Shown piece after piece: positions 10,884 through 22,399 of a stretch of DNA of 64,000 nucleotides. The stretch's first letter is position 1, and every line of letters starts with the position of its first letter. Under the pieces are notes generated by a model. It was given only the letters and a program-made list of their open reading frames with translations, did not search any database and was not told the DNA's origin. Source of the DNA: Lumbricus terrestris (lineage: Eukaryota > Annelida > Clitellata > Crassiclitellata > Lumbricidae); NCBI GenBank assembly GCA_949752735.1, contig OX457036.1, forward strand, positions 5,177,676 to 5,241,675, given 5' to 3'. The position numbers and the translations under genes were made by a program.

Positions 10884-12837
10884 ACCGACTGCACCAACTT
10901 TGTAAAATACGTCCGTGAGATGCATCGAAAATACAAAGAAAAGGAACGAGTGCATTGGGAGGAAAAGATCGCCTACCATTCAAGAGAACCCAGGAAGCTC
11001 TGGTCGACGTTCAATGACCTCCTTGGACGTGCCCGACCAGGAGGCAACACTAACACGCCTCTCTTCTCGCCTGATGCATTTTTAGACGTTTTCACAACGA
11101 AGGTAAACACCGTCAGAGACGCTACGGCTAACTGTTCACCACCGATTTTTCCTCCCGTTAGCTGTGAGCTGTCTTCCTTCGATCCTGTCTCAGCTCAAGA
11201 GCTGCGACGAATCATTCTTACCTCTGCACCGAAGACCTGTGAACTAGACCCTCTCCCTACGTTCCTCCTCCAGGAGTTAGTTGACACACTACTCCCTTTC
11301 CTAACGCTCCTCTGCAATAGTTCTCTCCGTGATGGTGTGCTTCCCGTGTCACAGAAACGATCAATTGTTGTTCCAGTGCCTAAGAGTGAAAGTTCGGATA
11401 TGGCGGATCCAACTAACTTTAGGCCAATAGCAAATGTTTCTTTTTTGTCTAAAATAATTGAAAAAGTTGTAGCTGCCCAGCTCACCCATTACCTTAATAA
11501 AAATGATCTTCTTCCATTTTTTCAATCAGGTTTCCGGAAAGACCACTCCACAGAGACTTTACTTCTTCGCCTTCTTTCGGATATATATACGGCCATAGAC
11601 AACTCTCAGGTCACCCTTTTGGCATTGTTCGATGTGAGCGCAGCCTTCGACACGGTTGACCATGATATCCTTTTAACTAGACTTTCTATCTCTTTTGGCA
11701 TCTCAGGAAATTTTCTCAACTGGCTTACTTCCTACCTTCAGGACCGTTCTTACACTGTCGCTTGTGGGCTACTAGATCATCCTGGGCACCTGCCCCGTTT
11801 GGGCTGCCCCAAGGCTATGTCCTAGGCCCCCTATTATATATAATATACACTGCAGACCTTGGACCACTCTTACTGGCAAATTCAATCCTTAGTCAATCCT
11901 ATGCTGATGACCTCCAGGCATATGTTCACTGCCCAGCATCTGCCGCTACTGATGCGGTTCGAGAAATTTGTAGGGCTATGGAAACCCTGGAAGCCTGGAT
12001 GTCTTCTAACCGTTTGCGACTGAACCCTACCAAGACGCAATATATCTGGTTTGGGACTCGTCAACAACTTGCAAAAATTGACATGAAAGCCTTAGCATTA
12101 GAGTTTCCTCTGATTACTTTCTCACCTTTTGTGCGGGACCTTGGTGTTATTTTAGACCAAGAGCTAACTTTCACTCGGCATATAAACCTACTATGTCGAA
12201 GCTGTTACTACCAGTTACGTCAGCTTAAGGTGGTCTCCCGTTCTCTGTCTTTTAGTGCTGCCTCTACTCTTGTTCACTCTTTCGTAGTTTCCCGCCTTGA
12301 CTACTGCAGCACCCTCTATCATGGACTTCCGGCTGACCGGATTGGCTGCCTTGAACGGGTCCTCCGCTCTGCGGCGCGACTTGTTGGCCATATCCCAAAA
12401 TATGGCCATGTCTCATCCTATATGCGGGATACCTTACACTGGCTCCCTTCTCCTCAGCGGATTGCATACAGGGTCTGTGCGTTGGTTAGGCGGTGCATTG
12501 AAGGACTAGCTCCACCCTACCTTCGAGAATTCTGTTGTTCCACCTTGGGAGTTCAGCGTCGATCGACCCTTCGATCGGCGAACCACGCTGAGCTTCTGGT
12601 TCCCCGCTCACGGACTGCTATCCGACAGCGTTGTTCTTTCTCTGTTGCAGGTCCTACAGCTTGGAATGGTCTCCCTGTTACACTGCGCTTAATTCCCAGG
12701 GGTCACTCCGCTCTGTTCCTTAAGAACCTAAAAACTGTTTTATTTAGCCGTGGCTGGGCCGGGAGCGCTTCTGAGTAGCCTACCTTGAAGAGGCGCTATA
12801 TAAATTTCTGAAATAAATAAATAAATAAATAATAAAT
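10884..12837 (+). mobile_element. L2-like LINE, 5'-truncated, nested insertion
   Basis: Plus-strand element encoding the RT linker (HSREPRKLWSTFNDLLGRAR), FRPIANVSFLSKIIEKV, VSAAFDTVDHDILLTRLS, FGLPQGYVLGPLLY, SYADDLQAYVH, WMSSNRLRLNPTKTQYIWFG, DTLHWLPSPQRIAYR and the GPTAWNGLPVTLR end. A frameshift separates the halves near 11762-11825. The 3' end has GGGAGCGCTTCTGAGTAG, AGAGGCGCTATATAAAT and an AAAT tail. It sits inside the opposite-strand LINE with about 3 bp of duplicated target (ATC). Confidence 0.92.
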
Positions 12838-13082
12838 CAGCGTATTGATGAGCAGAGGCACCCTTGCGGGATAATAGGTTCAATAGATCCGCAGTATATA
12901 GAATGTATAGAAGCGGCGCCAGGACAGAGCCTTGAGGCAGGCCGTAGGGGACAAAGGTCCAGGAGGAGCGTGTGGGCCCAAAGATGCTGCTGGAACATCG
13001 AATGCAAACAGACTATGGCTTGCGCAATCACAAGATAATCGAAACTAAAATTCAATAAATATAGGTATGCAACAACAGACAT
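12838..13082 (-). mobile_element. 5' piece of the LINE split at 10883
   Basis: The minus strand reads GLPQGSVLAPLLYILYTADL and ends in SAHQYAD, continuing at 10883 with DTQAFVHG. This confirms the nested insertion. Upstream coding fades near 13010. Confidence 0.85.
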
Positions 13083-13153
13083 CTACAGGGTGGTCCAGCA
13101 TAAATGAACCAACTTTGCATGCATATAGCTCGGCCATTTTGGGGAATTTATGA

Positions 13154-13220
<67 letters not shown>
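13154..13220. repeat. ATT/TTA microsatellite
   Basis: About 22 uninterrupted trinucleotide units inside the transposon 13086-15170. Confidence 0.95.
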
Positions 13221-13222
<2 letters not shown>

Positions 13223-13267
13223 CTGTCATTCATAACGCGCCTAAACGAAAAGAACCTTGCACGAAAG

Positions 13268-14040
13268 CATCATCATCATCAGCAACCGTGGGCTCAGCGC
13301 CCGTAGGTGTCCGATGCCTTCTTCACCAGGTCCTTCCATTTTCTCCGATCCAGCGCCGCTCTGCTCAGCTCCTGCAGCGAGGCTTTGCCCCAATCGGATA
13401 TGTCGTCGAGCCACTCCCTATGCGGCCTTCCTCTCTTGTTTGTCCCGTCCATTCGTCCGAACATCAGTGCTTTAATCTTCCTGTTGTTATCCATTCTGCA
13501 GATGTACCCGAACAGTCCTAGTTTTCTTCTGATCAGCTTCTGCATGATGTTTTCCTTTAGCTGCACTCGCTTGTATAGTTCTGTGTTGTTTACCTTCTGC
13601 ATATATTCTTAGTATTTTCCTGTAGCACTTTCTTTCGAAGGCCATAAGTCTTTGTTCGATGTACTTCGTTACCACGTAGGCCTCGCACCCGTATAACATA
13701 GTGCTGAAAATGCATGTCTGTAGTACCTTCGTTTTGTTGCCGTCCCTATGGCTTTACTTCTCCACACCCTCTCCACTGCCTTCAGTGCTGTTGCTGCCTT
13801 CGCCAACCTACATGTAGTTTGCACTTCCCTTCTGGCGTCTAGGTCATATGCCGTGTTGCTCCCGAGGTATGTGATATGTTCAACGTTCTCCAGCGGGTTT
13901 CCGTCCATGACTAGTACATCGGTGGGTTTTTTGCGCCAAACGCTAGCATTTTCGTTTTCTCGAAGTTCATATTGAGGCCGTATCTCTTACTCTCCTCATT
14001 CAGCTCTCGAGTTGTTTCTTCCAATTCCAATTCCACGAAA
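13268..14040 (-). mobile_element. LINE 3' fragment with TGATGA tail
   Basis: The minus strand encodes an RT C-terminal region: YGLNMNFEKTKMLAFG, the HITYLGS motif, MLYGCEAYVV, ERKCYRKILRIY, LFGYICRMDNNRKIKALMFG and RGRPHREWLDDI. Frameshifts break it into three frames. The 3' end reads GAGCCCACGGTTGCTGATGA, a short TGA tail shared with the plus-strand copy at 17960-18915. Confidence 0.87.
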
Positions 14041-15182
14041 GCGCGTAACAGGAATGTCTACTCATAATAATATAAATCTTAAACAAAATATGTCCAAGTG
14101 TTTCTTGAAGAACGATAAAGAAGATGATGTGCGAATAAAGTCCGGAAGTTCCATTCATAAATAATTTATGTGTCAAATAAAAGATAGTGCAATCTAGTAT
14201 TTCCGCTAAAAAAATTGAACTGGTAGTAGGCTAGCACATATAGTAACATACTATATGTGAGGCTAGTTTAGGTTTTGGGCTAATTATATGCTTGTAAGTT
14301 GTAACAGCACTAGCTACCATATTTTGCTGTCATTTGTGACGCAATCTGACCCCGTTGACAGACGATGCTCGCGCTTTGATCTTAATTTTACGAACTGATA
14401 AGGGATTTAGTTCGTTTGAAATGATTAACGAATTTTCTAACAGAGGGTGGAATAAACAATTCCTTGTATTATCTGCTACGGAAAATTGATAAAACAGGAC
14501 TTTCTACTCGTAAACCATGAGAATCGATGCGCACGGCGCGCACATCCGCTAACATTGCTCGTGTGCGAGTAAACAGAGAAGTCAGAGTAAACAGAGTCAA
14601 GACAATGACCAGGGTAGGCCCTGTTAGCAAATCTTCCCGGGTCTTTCAGCGCGAAACAGGTAGTCCTAGAAGCACTGTATAACGTATTCTAAAATATGAT
14701 CTACTCGTCGACGTGATGTCCAATAGCACTCCAACACTGACGATAAAAACGACTAGCGTGCTGCCAGCCGTTTCTTTGCGTCTGAAGCATCGCGTGGCAG
14801 CGCGCACGGCATTTGATGAAACGGAAAGGGAATGGTTTAGCGAAGAGAGGATAATTTATTCTTGGCAGAGACTCCTACAAGCACTCAAAATGGCCGTGTC
14901 TATGTTAGCAAAAAATGATTTGTCAATATCCAGGGGAAAACGGCGCCATATTATACGTCAACAATGACAACAAAATATGATAGCTAGCGCTGTTCCGAGC
15001 ATAATTATAATTGAAACCTAAACTTGTGCCAGTTCGACTTTTTGACGGCTAACACTAGAGTGGAATAGGCCTAGCTCTAATTTTCCGCATAAGTTAATGC
15101 AAAAATAAATTCGAAAAATTGGCGAAGTTATATGCATGCAAATTTGGTTCATTTATGCTGAACCACCCTGTATATAAATAAA

Positions 15183-15725
15183 GAGAAGATTGTCTGTGTG
15201 TTTGTGTGTGCGCGTGTGTGTCTGTCTGTCTGTTTGACCGGGATGCATTTCCACAGTTTTGGAGCTTTTCGCTTCAAACCTTCACTACATTGTCCGTGTG
15301 GGCATGGTACACCCCGTGAAAAGGTTGGCGAATCTCTACCACCTATGGGGGCCAGGATGGGGCAAAAACCCTAATTTCCGGTATTGTCTGTCTGCTTCAC
15401 AAGGATGCATTTTCACTGTTTTTTTTACCTTCTCACTCCAAACCATCACTACTGCGTCGGTGTGGACATGGGACACCCGCTGGAGTGGTTTGCGAATCTC
15501 TGCCATCATGGGGTGGAGGGGCGAAAGCCCTAATTTTTGCTCCGTGTGTCTGTTTGACAGGGATGCATTTGCACAGGTTTTGACCTTTTCACTCCAAACC
15601 TTCACTACTGTGTTGGTGTAGGCATGGGACATCCGGTGCAGGGTTGGCCAATCTCTACCGTCATGGGGACCAGGATGGGGGCGATAACCCTAATTTTCGC
15701 TATAAATTTCCAATCCGTTGCCATA
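15183..15725. repeat. GT/CTGT run followed by ~160-bp tandem repeat
   Basis: After a TGTG/CTGT run (15190-15236) come three monomers of about 158-162 bp plus a partial fourth. Each has GGGATGCATTT, a pyrimidine stretch, CAAACCTTCACTACT and a CGAATCTCTACC-like block (starts near 15240, 15402, 15560). Open frames crossing it follow the repeat period and are not taken as genes. Confidence 0.8.
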
Positions 15726-16824
15726 GTTTCACACTTTTTCACCTCAAACGTTAACCCTACACAGTTAGAGTGCTACAGGGGTCACCTGGCCCCACCCAAC
15801 ACACACCTCGCTCCGGAGGGACCGGGTGGAGGCAGGGTATTGTGGGGGGGGCAATTTGCCAATAAAAGGAAATATCACGAGAGGCATACCGGTTAGTAGG
15901 TCGGAGTGCAATGACGTTGGGGTTGGGTGGCGCGAAGCGGGGTGGGTGGGGTGGGAGCAGGCGGTTGCGAAGCAATATAAAACAGTCTGGGTCGGGACAT
16001 ACGGTGAAAGAAAACCCATCCGCTTCGCTCGCCACACAAACCGTTCTCATTGCTCAATGTTTAGTGGCTATGCTCAGAAATCCTCACCATGGCGGAGACG
16101 CATTAGCCTGCATCTAAAATCTAGCCATCGTGGAAGCACGCGCAACGTAAGTTATGGCCTGTATTTGCTTATCTCTCCCTCGTAGAGTCTTTAAGGCACA
16201 CAATGACGAGGAGCACGAACTCGAGATCATAGGTATTCTCCAGCACGCAAAAAATCTACATTCCCGTATCACATTAGCAACAACAGTTTGAGTGGTGGTC
16301 ATAAGAATGGTGTTAACTATACTGCTAATTACCAAGACAATATGCACGATATACCCATAAACTACGAACCAATAAATGTTCTAGCTAAATGCAGTTCATC
16401 GACAGTTCTCAAACAAGTGCTGATTTAACAATCTCGGACTTTCTACACGTTAACGGTGAATCTAAACTTCCGTTACATGTAACGTTCCTCTGGTAAGTGG
16501 CTACAAAGGGTTACAAATAACACGAAGCATTACCTTCAGGCTTAAGCAAAACAGCACGGTTAGGCCTACTCAGACGCAAATCAATGCTCCTATGAAACCC
16601 TATAAACACACATGACTTAGGAAACACTTAGAATCTAAGGTCTACTTGAAACGTAAAGGGAATTTAATTAGTTTTCTTGAAGTAAATAATGTTACATTCT
16701 ATCCAAAGTCTGGTAAAATTGCAGGCAAATGCACGTTGATTATGAACTTCTGTTTATGCAGATTTTTGTTAGATGATTTGTCAGAAGAGTTTTGTTACAA
16801 CTGAAGGTTTTTGAGAGGCAGGAG
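15726..16824. other. 3' flank of copy 2 (duplicated unit sequence)
   Basis: No gene is seen. From about 16250 it resembles the flanks near 27240, 44575 and 58215 (shared CACATTAGCAACAACA-like and AATGGTGTTAACTAT words). The GC-rich part 15770-16050 loosely resembles 26660-26930 and 43900-44230. Confidence 0.65.
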
Positions 16825-16895
16825 TTACAACGTAGCTGGATCTCCTGCATAGTTCTTCTCATGCTCTTGTCGATGCCGTGTGGTCCAATCCGACA
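16825..16895 (-). CDS. Copy 2, last exon (C)
   Basis: 71 bp after a TTTTTCAG acceptor, reading VSDWTTRHRQEHEKNYAGDP and three more residues to TAA. It differs from copy 1 at several residues but keeps Trp and both His ligands. Confidence 0.85.
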
Positions 16896-19800
16896 CTGAA
16901 AAACCACACAGAAAAAACATTACCACCAACTTCATAAAATGGCACTAAAATTAGCATTATAGAAACTGCATTACCATGTACATCATGGAGATGGCACCAC
17001 CACATTCATAACAGAATAATTATTGAGCAACGACTTACGTCACTACTAATATTGACATAGAAATGGCACCACAAGATTTAAAGAACCAAGTATTTAACTC
17101 GTGACTGAAATCTGGTAAAAATAGTAAAGTTCCCCTTCCCGAAAAGCTCATCAGTAGCAAGGTCAACTCAAACCAGTGAAATCACTGTCGAGTACTAGAG
17201 CCATCAGGTGCTTCCAAAACTGTGGAAGGGACAAACTGACAAGAGCCATAGAGAAAGGCGATACCAGATAGTGGGTCCAGCCTAGACAAGGCTACTGGAC
17301 TGGACTGCAGAAGCATGCATAGCGAAATCGTCAGGAATCCATGAGTAGCCAATAAAAGGGTGCCACGACACAAGCAGGGCCGTGTTTAACATAGGTCCAT
17401 TCGGTGCGGTGCACCGAATGCCTCTGAGCCGAGAGTTTTGTTGCTATTGGTCAAATGTCTTATGCGAGTGCAGCGAGTCTCAATGCTACTTAGGCGTAAA
17501 CCTTTTGCAAAATAAGTAAGTGCAAGAAAGCTTTAATTAAAAGTGTAGCTGCCATAAAAGCTCTTTAGGATTATATTAATTTCTTTACGATATATAGACT
17601 ATACTTATTTACACGTGGCCGTTGCTTTTGATAAAACCAACGGCCGCTCAAACGACACTATGCCCCTACGGCAACACTTTGCACCGACACTCGAAGAACC
17701 TTAAACACGGCCCTGGACACAAGACCAACTATCGAACCTCCTTCTGGAAGTAAAAGTGCACTATACCTTGACAGTCTCGGCCGCAATAATACGGTGGATC
17801 CGGACAGCCTTCGTCTTTGCATCTGACAACATAAATTTAAAAAAACTAAAAGTAATTCAACACACATTTTTATTCTGCCAATAGCAGGAGTGTGAATAAA
17901 ATTTGAACAAATATACAGAGTCAGTTTAATAATGTGCTGAACGTTTCATTAATGTAAATGAAAATAGTGTTAAATACGACACCTTGGAAGCAATAATTGT
18001 GGCACTTGACCTAGATTGCAAGAGTGAAGTAAAGATACAAATAGTAAGGGGAACAGCAGTGTTGAAAGCAATGGAGAAAATCTGGACGAGCAAAGCAATC
18101 ATCATAAGAAAAGAGTTGGAGGCAGGGTTGTACCCAAGAACATACTCGGGTATACGGCGTATACTCACCACCGGGGAAAATGACAGCGTATACTCACCTC
18201 AAGAAACGAGGGTACACCTCAGTAAGACCAAGTGGGTACACGCAGGCAAAAATCACGAATTACGAAGGCGAAAAATCAAGAAAGTAGAGCGCTTTAAGCA
18301 GTTGTAAAGGTTTTCCGTGCAAAATATCACGGCCAAAAAAGGGCGTCAGAAATGTCGATGACTAAAAAATAAATTTTAAAAAGTCGTCAGAATTTGTTTG
18401 GCCAAAAAAGTCGATTTTTTCCGCGGCAGCGTGTCCTCACCTCAAAAGTTCTGGGTACAGCCCTGGTTGGAGGTGTTAAAGACACGTGCGTTCAGCAGCA
18501 ATGATGTATGGATGTGAGACATGGGTACTAACGAAAGATTCGCAAAGAAGACTGTTAGCATTTGAGAGAAAATGCCATAGGAAAATCTTGAGGATAGGAT
18601 GGACACAGAAGATTAGCAACGAAGAGGTATACAAACGGTAGATATGACTAAGAACCTGATGCAGAAGGTTATCCAACGAAAACTGAAATTGTTCGGACAT
18701 ATATGCAAAATGAAAGATGATAGAAAGATTAAGACTCTGATGTTCGGGATAATGAAGGGCAACAATAAAAGAGGAAGGCCACATCGAGAGTGGACGGATG
18801 ACATTGTGGATTGGTGTGGAAAAGACCTAAAGCAGCTGGGGCATGCGGCCCAGGATAGACTCGAGTAGAGAGACATTGCGAAGAAGCATTGAGCCCACGG
18901 TTGTTGATGATGAATTAATTACTAAATTAGCAATCACCGAACAAACTCCTTCAAAATGAATGAAATCACTCTGCACTTAACAATTAAATGAATAAATTCA
19001 AAAACGATTAAATTGAAAAATTGAATGTAGGACATTTCCCCATGGACATATTCGCCAGGACAATTATCCCCCACCGGACGTTTCCCCCTTTTGACTAGGA
19101 CATTTAAACCCCCGACAATTTCCACCTCTGTACCTACCACCTCTATTGTCCACAAAAGTTATAACCTTAAATCAAGACCTAGGCCTGTATAACTAAATCG
19201 GTCACAACGTAGCCTACGCTTGCATTAAACCGCGTTCACAGAGACACGTTTCCAGAGACAGTGTTTTATTTGCAGTCATTAGCGTTCAGACACGTTGAGC
19301 ACGTTTTTAGACACTGTTTATTCGTGTTCATAGAGACACGTTGAACACGTTCTTAGATACGTTTTCAGATAGTTTTTTTGCTGTCATTAAACACCTTTTT
19401 CCATACATTGTTTTATTTCAGTCAAGTTGGTTCAAATAAACATGCTTTATGGGCATGGTGTGCATGCTCATTATTCTTGCACCACTTTCGGATTAGGGGG
19501 GCCATGTCCTAGGCCGAGGGGAACGTCCAGGGGGTAAATGTCAGGGGAGAGAAATGTCCGGGGGAATATGTCAGGGGAATAAATGTCCGTTTACGGAAAA
19601 ATTAATGGGTGGCTGACAGAGTCCCCAATTAATCAGCGATTGAAACGATCAACAATCACTATATAACTCAGTCATTCAATCAATTGAAGAATTACCTCCT
19701 GCACTTCTTGAACATCTTTGGCGATGGTTCCTGTAGGCCACAGGTCATGCACGTCCGAATGTTCCTGCTGTCTGGTCTGCTCGATGCCTTCTCCTCTTGA

Positions 19801-20741
19801 TTATCAGTTCCCTTCCCCGCCTCGGATTCATCCAACATCAATTCCTTGCCAGGGCTGGTGTCTCCGACAGAGGTTTTTAATTCCTGTTTTGCACTGGACT
19901 TCTCTCTTGCTTTAGCTCTCTTTCTAGAATCAGATTGCTCAGTGCCTTTAGCTTTCTTTCTAGACTCAGATCCATCCGTGGTTTTCGATTTTATCTTTGC
20001 ATCAGAATACTCCGTGACCTTAGCATTCTTTCTGGAATCAGCGGCTATCGATTCCAGCTTTACATCAGATTTCTCTGTGGTTTTAGATTTCTGGTTAAAT
20101 TTAACTTTTTCTGTAGGTTTAACTTTCTTACTGGAATCAGATCCCTCACTTGCATTCAATAGCCTTTCTGTTGCCCGAAATCGTTTATCGGTGTCTTTAA
20201 ACGTGGTGTTTGCACCGAGTTTCTTCTGTACCATCGACATGTAGCAAGCTTTCGCTTTCCTTTCCCAACCTCCCTGGCTTTTAGTACTCACAAATCCACC
20301 ATTAAAATCGAAAGTTCGCTGTACACTGTTCGAATCAAAAGTCCGCTGTACAGGTACCTCGATGCCATCCAGAGCTGGAATCCAAAGTAATGGGTTATGT
20401 ATCTCATACATCGAGGAGAGACACTTGATCAGTCCGATGTCCTGCACAAAATCACTGGCCGAAAGAGTTGACTCTTTGCCAGCAGCATAGATAACTTTTT
20501 CAACCTCTTTTGCATCTTTTTTAACTTTCTTGTTGCTCCTGCAATCGTCTTCTTTTCCGACAACATGCTGATCAATTGTAGGGTTATATCTGATAACTAT
20601 ATTATAAATGTCGACTCCAGTCTTGAACAGCTCACTTAGTCTGTACCAATCGTACTCTGTTGTTCTCATATCCATACAGATGTCTGTTTCCTTTCCAGCC
20701 TTCGAATCGGTGGCTTTGGAATTGGCCATTCCACAGGGAAA
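16825..20741 (-). CDS. MYND-like C6H2 zinc-finger protein, copy 2
   Basis: Exons: A 19696-20741, B 17767-17822, C 16825-16895; about 386 residues if translation starts at the Met at 20729, or 368 from the Met preceding DMRTTEYDW. Order: conserved N-terminal domain (about residues 20-150, including YRLSELFKTGVDIYNIVIRY and HVVGKEDD), a Lys/Ser/Glu-rich run with a 12-residue period, then the finger CMTC, KKCRRC, YYCGRDC, and two His. The spacing and final His resemble the C6H2 (MYND-related) finger at the start of eukaryotic methionine aminopeptidase 1; no aminopeptidase domain is present. A LINE end occupies the place of the candidate 5' exon seen in copy 4, so promoter integrity is doubtful although all coding exons are open. 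Introns hold hAT, LINE and word-repeat elements. Confidence 0.8.
17375..17715. mobile_element. hAT-like element, CAGGGCCGTGTTTAA termini
   Basis: Inverted ends CAGGGCCGTGTTTAACA and CTTAAACACGGCCCTG with the 8-bp duplication GACACAAG (17367-17374, 17716-17723). Non-coding; in copy 2 intron 2. Confidence 0.9.
17767..17822 (-). CDS. Copy 2, exon B
   Basis: 56-bp exon, CKDEGCPDPPYYCGRDCQ, between a CAG acceptor and a GTATAG donor. The extra Cys in place of Tyr/Phe is specific to this copy. Confidence 0.85.
17960..18915 (+). mobile_element. LINE 3' fragment, interrupted
   Basis: Same family as 13268-14040, plus strand: AVLKAMEKIWTSKAI, then after the insertion at 18123-18465 the relics of a CYRKILRI-type block, LFGHICKMKDDRKIKTLMFG and RGRPHREWTDDIVDW. 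Frames are broken. It ends GAGCCCACGGTTGTTGATGA. Located in copy 2 intron 1. Confidence 0.85.
18123..18465. mobile_element. hAT-like MITE, CAGGGTTGTACCCA termini
   Basis: Inverted ends CAGGGTTGTACCCAAGAAC and GTTCTGGGTACAGCCCTG with the 8-bp duplication GTTGGAGG (18115-18122, 18466-18473), inserted into the LINE fragment. Confidence 0.88.
19023..19595. mobile_element. Word-repeat element with GGACATTT termini
   Basis: Both ends are arrays of a 12-16-bp word (GGACATTTCCCC and variants), inverted relative to each other (19028-19150 and 19490-19590). The 8-bp direct repeat GAAAAATT (19015-19022, 19596-19603) matches single-copy sequence in the copy 4 intron. The interior repeats a GTTCA-AGAGACACGTT-like motif. 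Non-coding; in copy 2 intron 1. Confidence 0.75.
19696..20741 (-). CDS. Copy 2, exon A: N-terminal domain plus 12-residue repeats
   Basis: Open from a TTCATTTAG acceptor to a GTAATT donor. It contains about eight charged repeats (KTTDGSESRKKA, KGTEQSDSRKRA and similar) and one unit about three residues short (IAADSRKNA). It ends with the first three finger Cys. The acceptor is in phase 0, so upstream coding sequence is possible but not required. Confidence 0.82.
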
Positions 20742-21066
20742 CTAAATGAAATCATTACGACTGTTAAAAATGAATATAGTACACTTACATGTTAAAGATG
20801 AATATATAGTACAATGAACGCGCTCATTTACATGCATCTCTTGAAATTCTCCAGAAGCACACAGGCAAAACTAAAAACATACATAATCACACAAATAAAT
20901 ATGTAGTAATAATTTAGTAACTTTCACGCGTCGCAATGAAAACTATCACAAACAAGTCAGGAGCTACTTCAGAGAGTCGTAAAAATGACACATAGGCCAA
21001 CTATGCACCATTTCATTAAATAAAGTCCGAAACCGCAAAACCCAACTCTAAGTCGTTTACCTCATT

Positions 21067-21523
21067 ATAAGGGGCATGCGCATCGCTGCCCGCCTCATAG
21101 ACTGCATTCCCAGGTTTGGCCGAGTCTCGGGGTACATGCTGGATGTACTCCACTGGCTCCTTACCCACAGCGCATTGGATACCGACTTCATGTATTGGTC
21201 CGGCGCTGTTTTGAGTGTTTAGCCTCTTTATACTTGCAGGAGCTGTGCAGCTCCACCACGCACGTTCAGCGCCGCTGCTCTTATTGTTCGCTCAGGAACT
21301 GCAATCAAGCAGCGCCGTGCTTTCTCCGTGGCTGGCCCTACGCCCTGGAATGAGCTCCCTGTTATGCTTCGTCAAAATACCTAGAATTATCTTTCTTCTT
21401 CACTTCTCACTGCTCTTAAGACTGTCTTACTCGACCGTGGTTGGACTGGGAGAGCTCCTGTGTAGTTACCTTGAAGTGGCGCTATATCAAATTGCTGGTA
21501 AATAAATAAATAAATAAATAAAT
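21067..21523 (+). mobile_element. L2-like LINE 3' end with AAAT tail
   Basis: Decayed coding (RIAARLIDCIPRFGRVSGYM, VLHWLLT, GPTPWNELP relics), then the LINE 3' signature ACCTTGAAGTGGCGCTATAT and an AAATAAAT tail. It begins next to the GTAAAC donor-like site that follows the candidate upstream exon in copy 4. Confidence 0.82.
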
Positions 21524-21679
21524 ATCAATACTCTAACACGTTAAACTGCTAATACAAAGGGTAAGTCCACAAAAGTCTTTCCATCAGTCCTTGCAAGATT
21601 CTTTGCTACTTGTGACCATTCTGTTACCTTGTTAATTAGGGAATGTAAATACAATCGGATTTTATATAGCGATCGTCTA

Positions 21680-22100
21680 TGGCCACGACCCTGAGATCCG
21701 TAACCACCGAGCGCCGGTTAGGTCCCCGTGGCTAACATTGGAATTGCATTGACGGGAAGACCGAGAGAGACAGATAGGAGGCAGATGCAGAGATGCAGTG
21801 AAAAACATTTGTTGACTACGACCACCTAAAATAGCCACCTTCGAGAAGCGAACAGAGGCCCGCTGTGCTCTAAGACTAATTTAATGAGGGTGGTGAAGTC
21901 GCAACTTAGGTAGACCCATAAGGAACGAGTTTGAGTAATCTTTACGAGAGCAGATAAATGCATGCACAACTGTGGCAAAGACGGATGCGGGCAGTCTGGT
22001 GACTCTCAGTCGTCTTATGAAAATAGGAAGAGTGAGTTAAATGAGAGAAATGCTCAGAAAGTTTAGTGATGAGTCGAAAGTGGAACCTAAATTTGGAACA
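21680..22100 (-). mobile_element. LINE fragment shared by units 2 and 4
   Basis: The minus strand retains FRFHFRLITKLSEHFSHLTH-like RT thumb sequence, badly broken. The adjoining TTTGGAACATTAGATGAACT also follows the LINE fragment in unit 4 (near 51595), so the insertion probably predates duplication of the units. Confidence 0.6.
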
Positions 22101-22399
22101 TTAGATGAACTCTAATATCCTCATGGAATTTGTTTGGCAATTCTGAGAGACAAAACGCCTTTCCTCTCTTTGCTATAACTTCATGCATGTATATCAACGC
22201 AGAATCTGGTTATTGGTTCCGAATTACTTTTCGCAGTCCCGAAAAAGTCTGTCTTGCAGATAAACTAAGAGTAAGAGTATTTCGAATTAGTCTTGTCGGC
22301 CAGTCATTTACCTTTAGCCCATGTTTTCTGAATATGCCGATACATATTACATGCCACGTTGAATGTAATTTTTCTAAACATATCAATAATAATATTCTC

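Larger units (their letters stand above)
13086..15170. mobile_element. TA-flanked DNA transposon with 40-bp TIRs
   Basis: Inverted ends CAGGGTGGTCCAGCATAAAT and ATTTATGCTGAACCACCCTG match over about 40 bp, with TA on both sides (13084-13085, 15171-15172), as for Tc1/mariner. I could not find a transposase. A TTA microsatellite and a LINE fragment lie inside; 14050-15120 is otherwise non-coding by eye. Confidence 0.85.

Noticed and set aside
14713..14967. 84-codon frame as transposase of the TA-flanked transposon
   Set aside because: No DDE/D or helix-turn-helix motif can be seen.
15757..16050. Proline/histidine-rich open frames in the GC-rich flank
   Set aside because: Overlapping frames on both strands, no splice sites, no similarity between duplicated flanks at the protein level.
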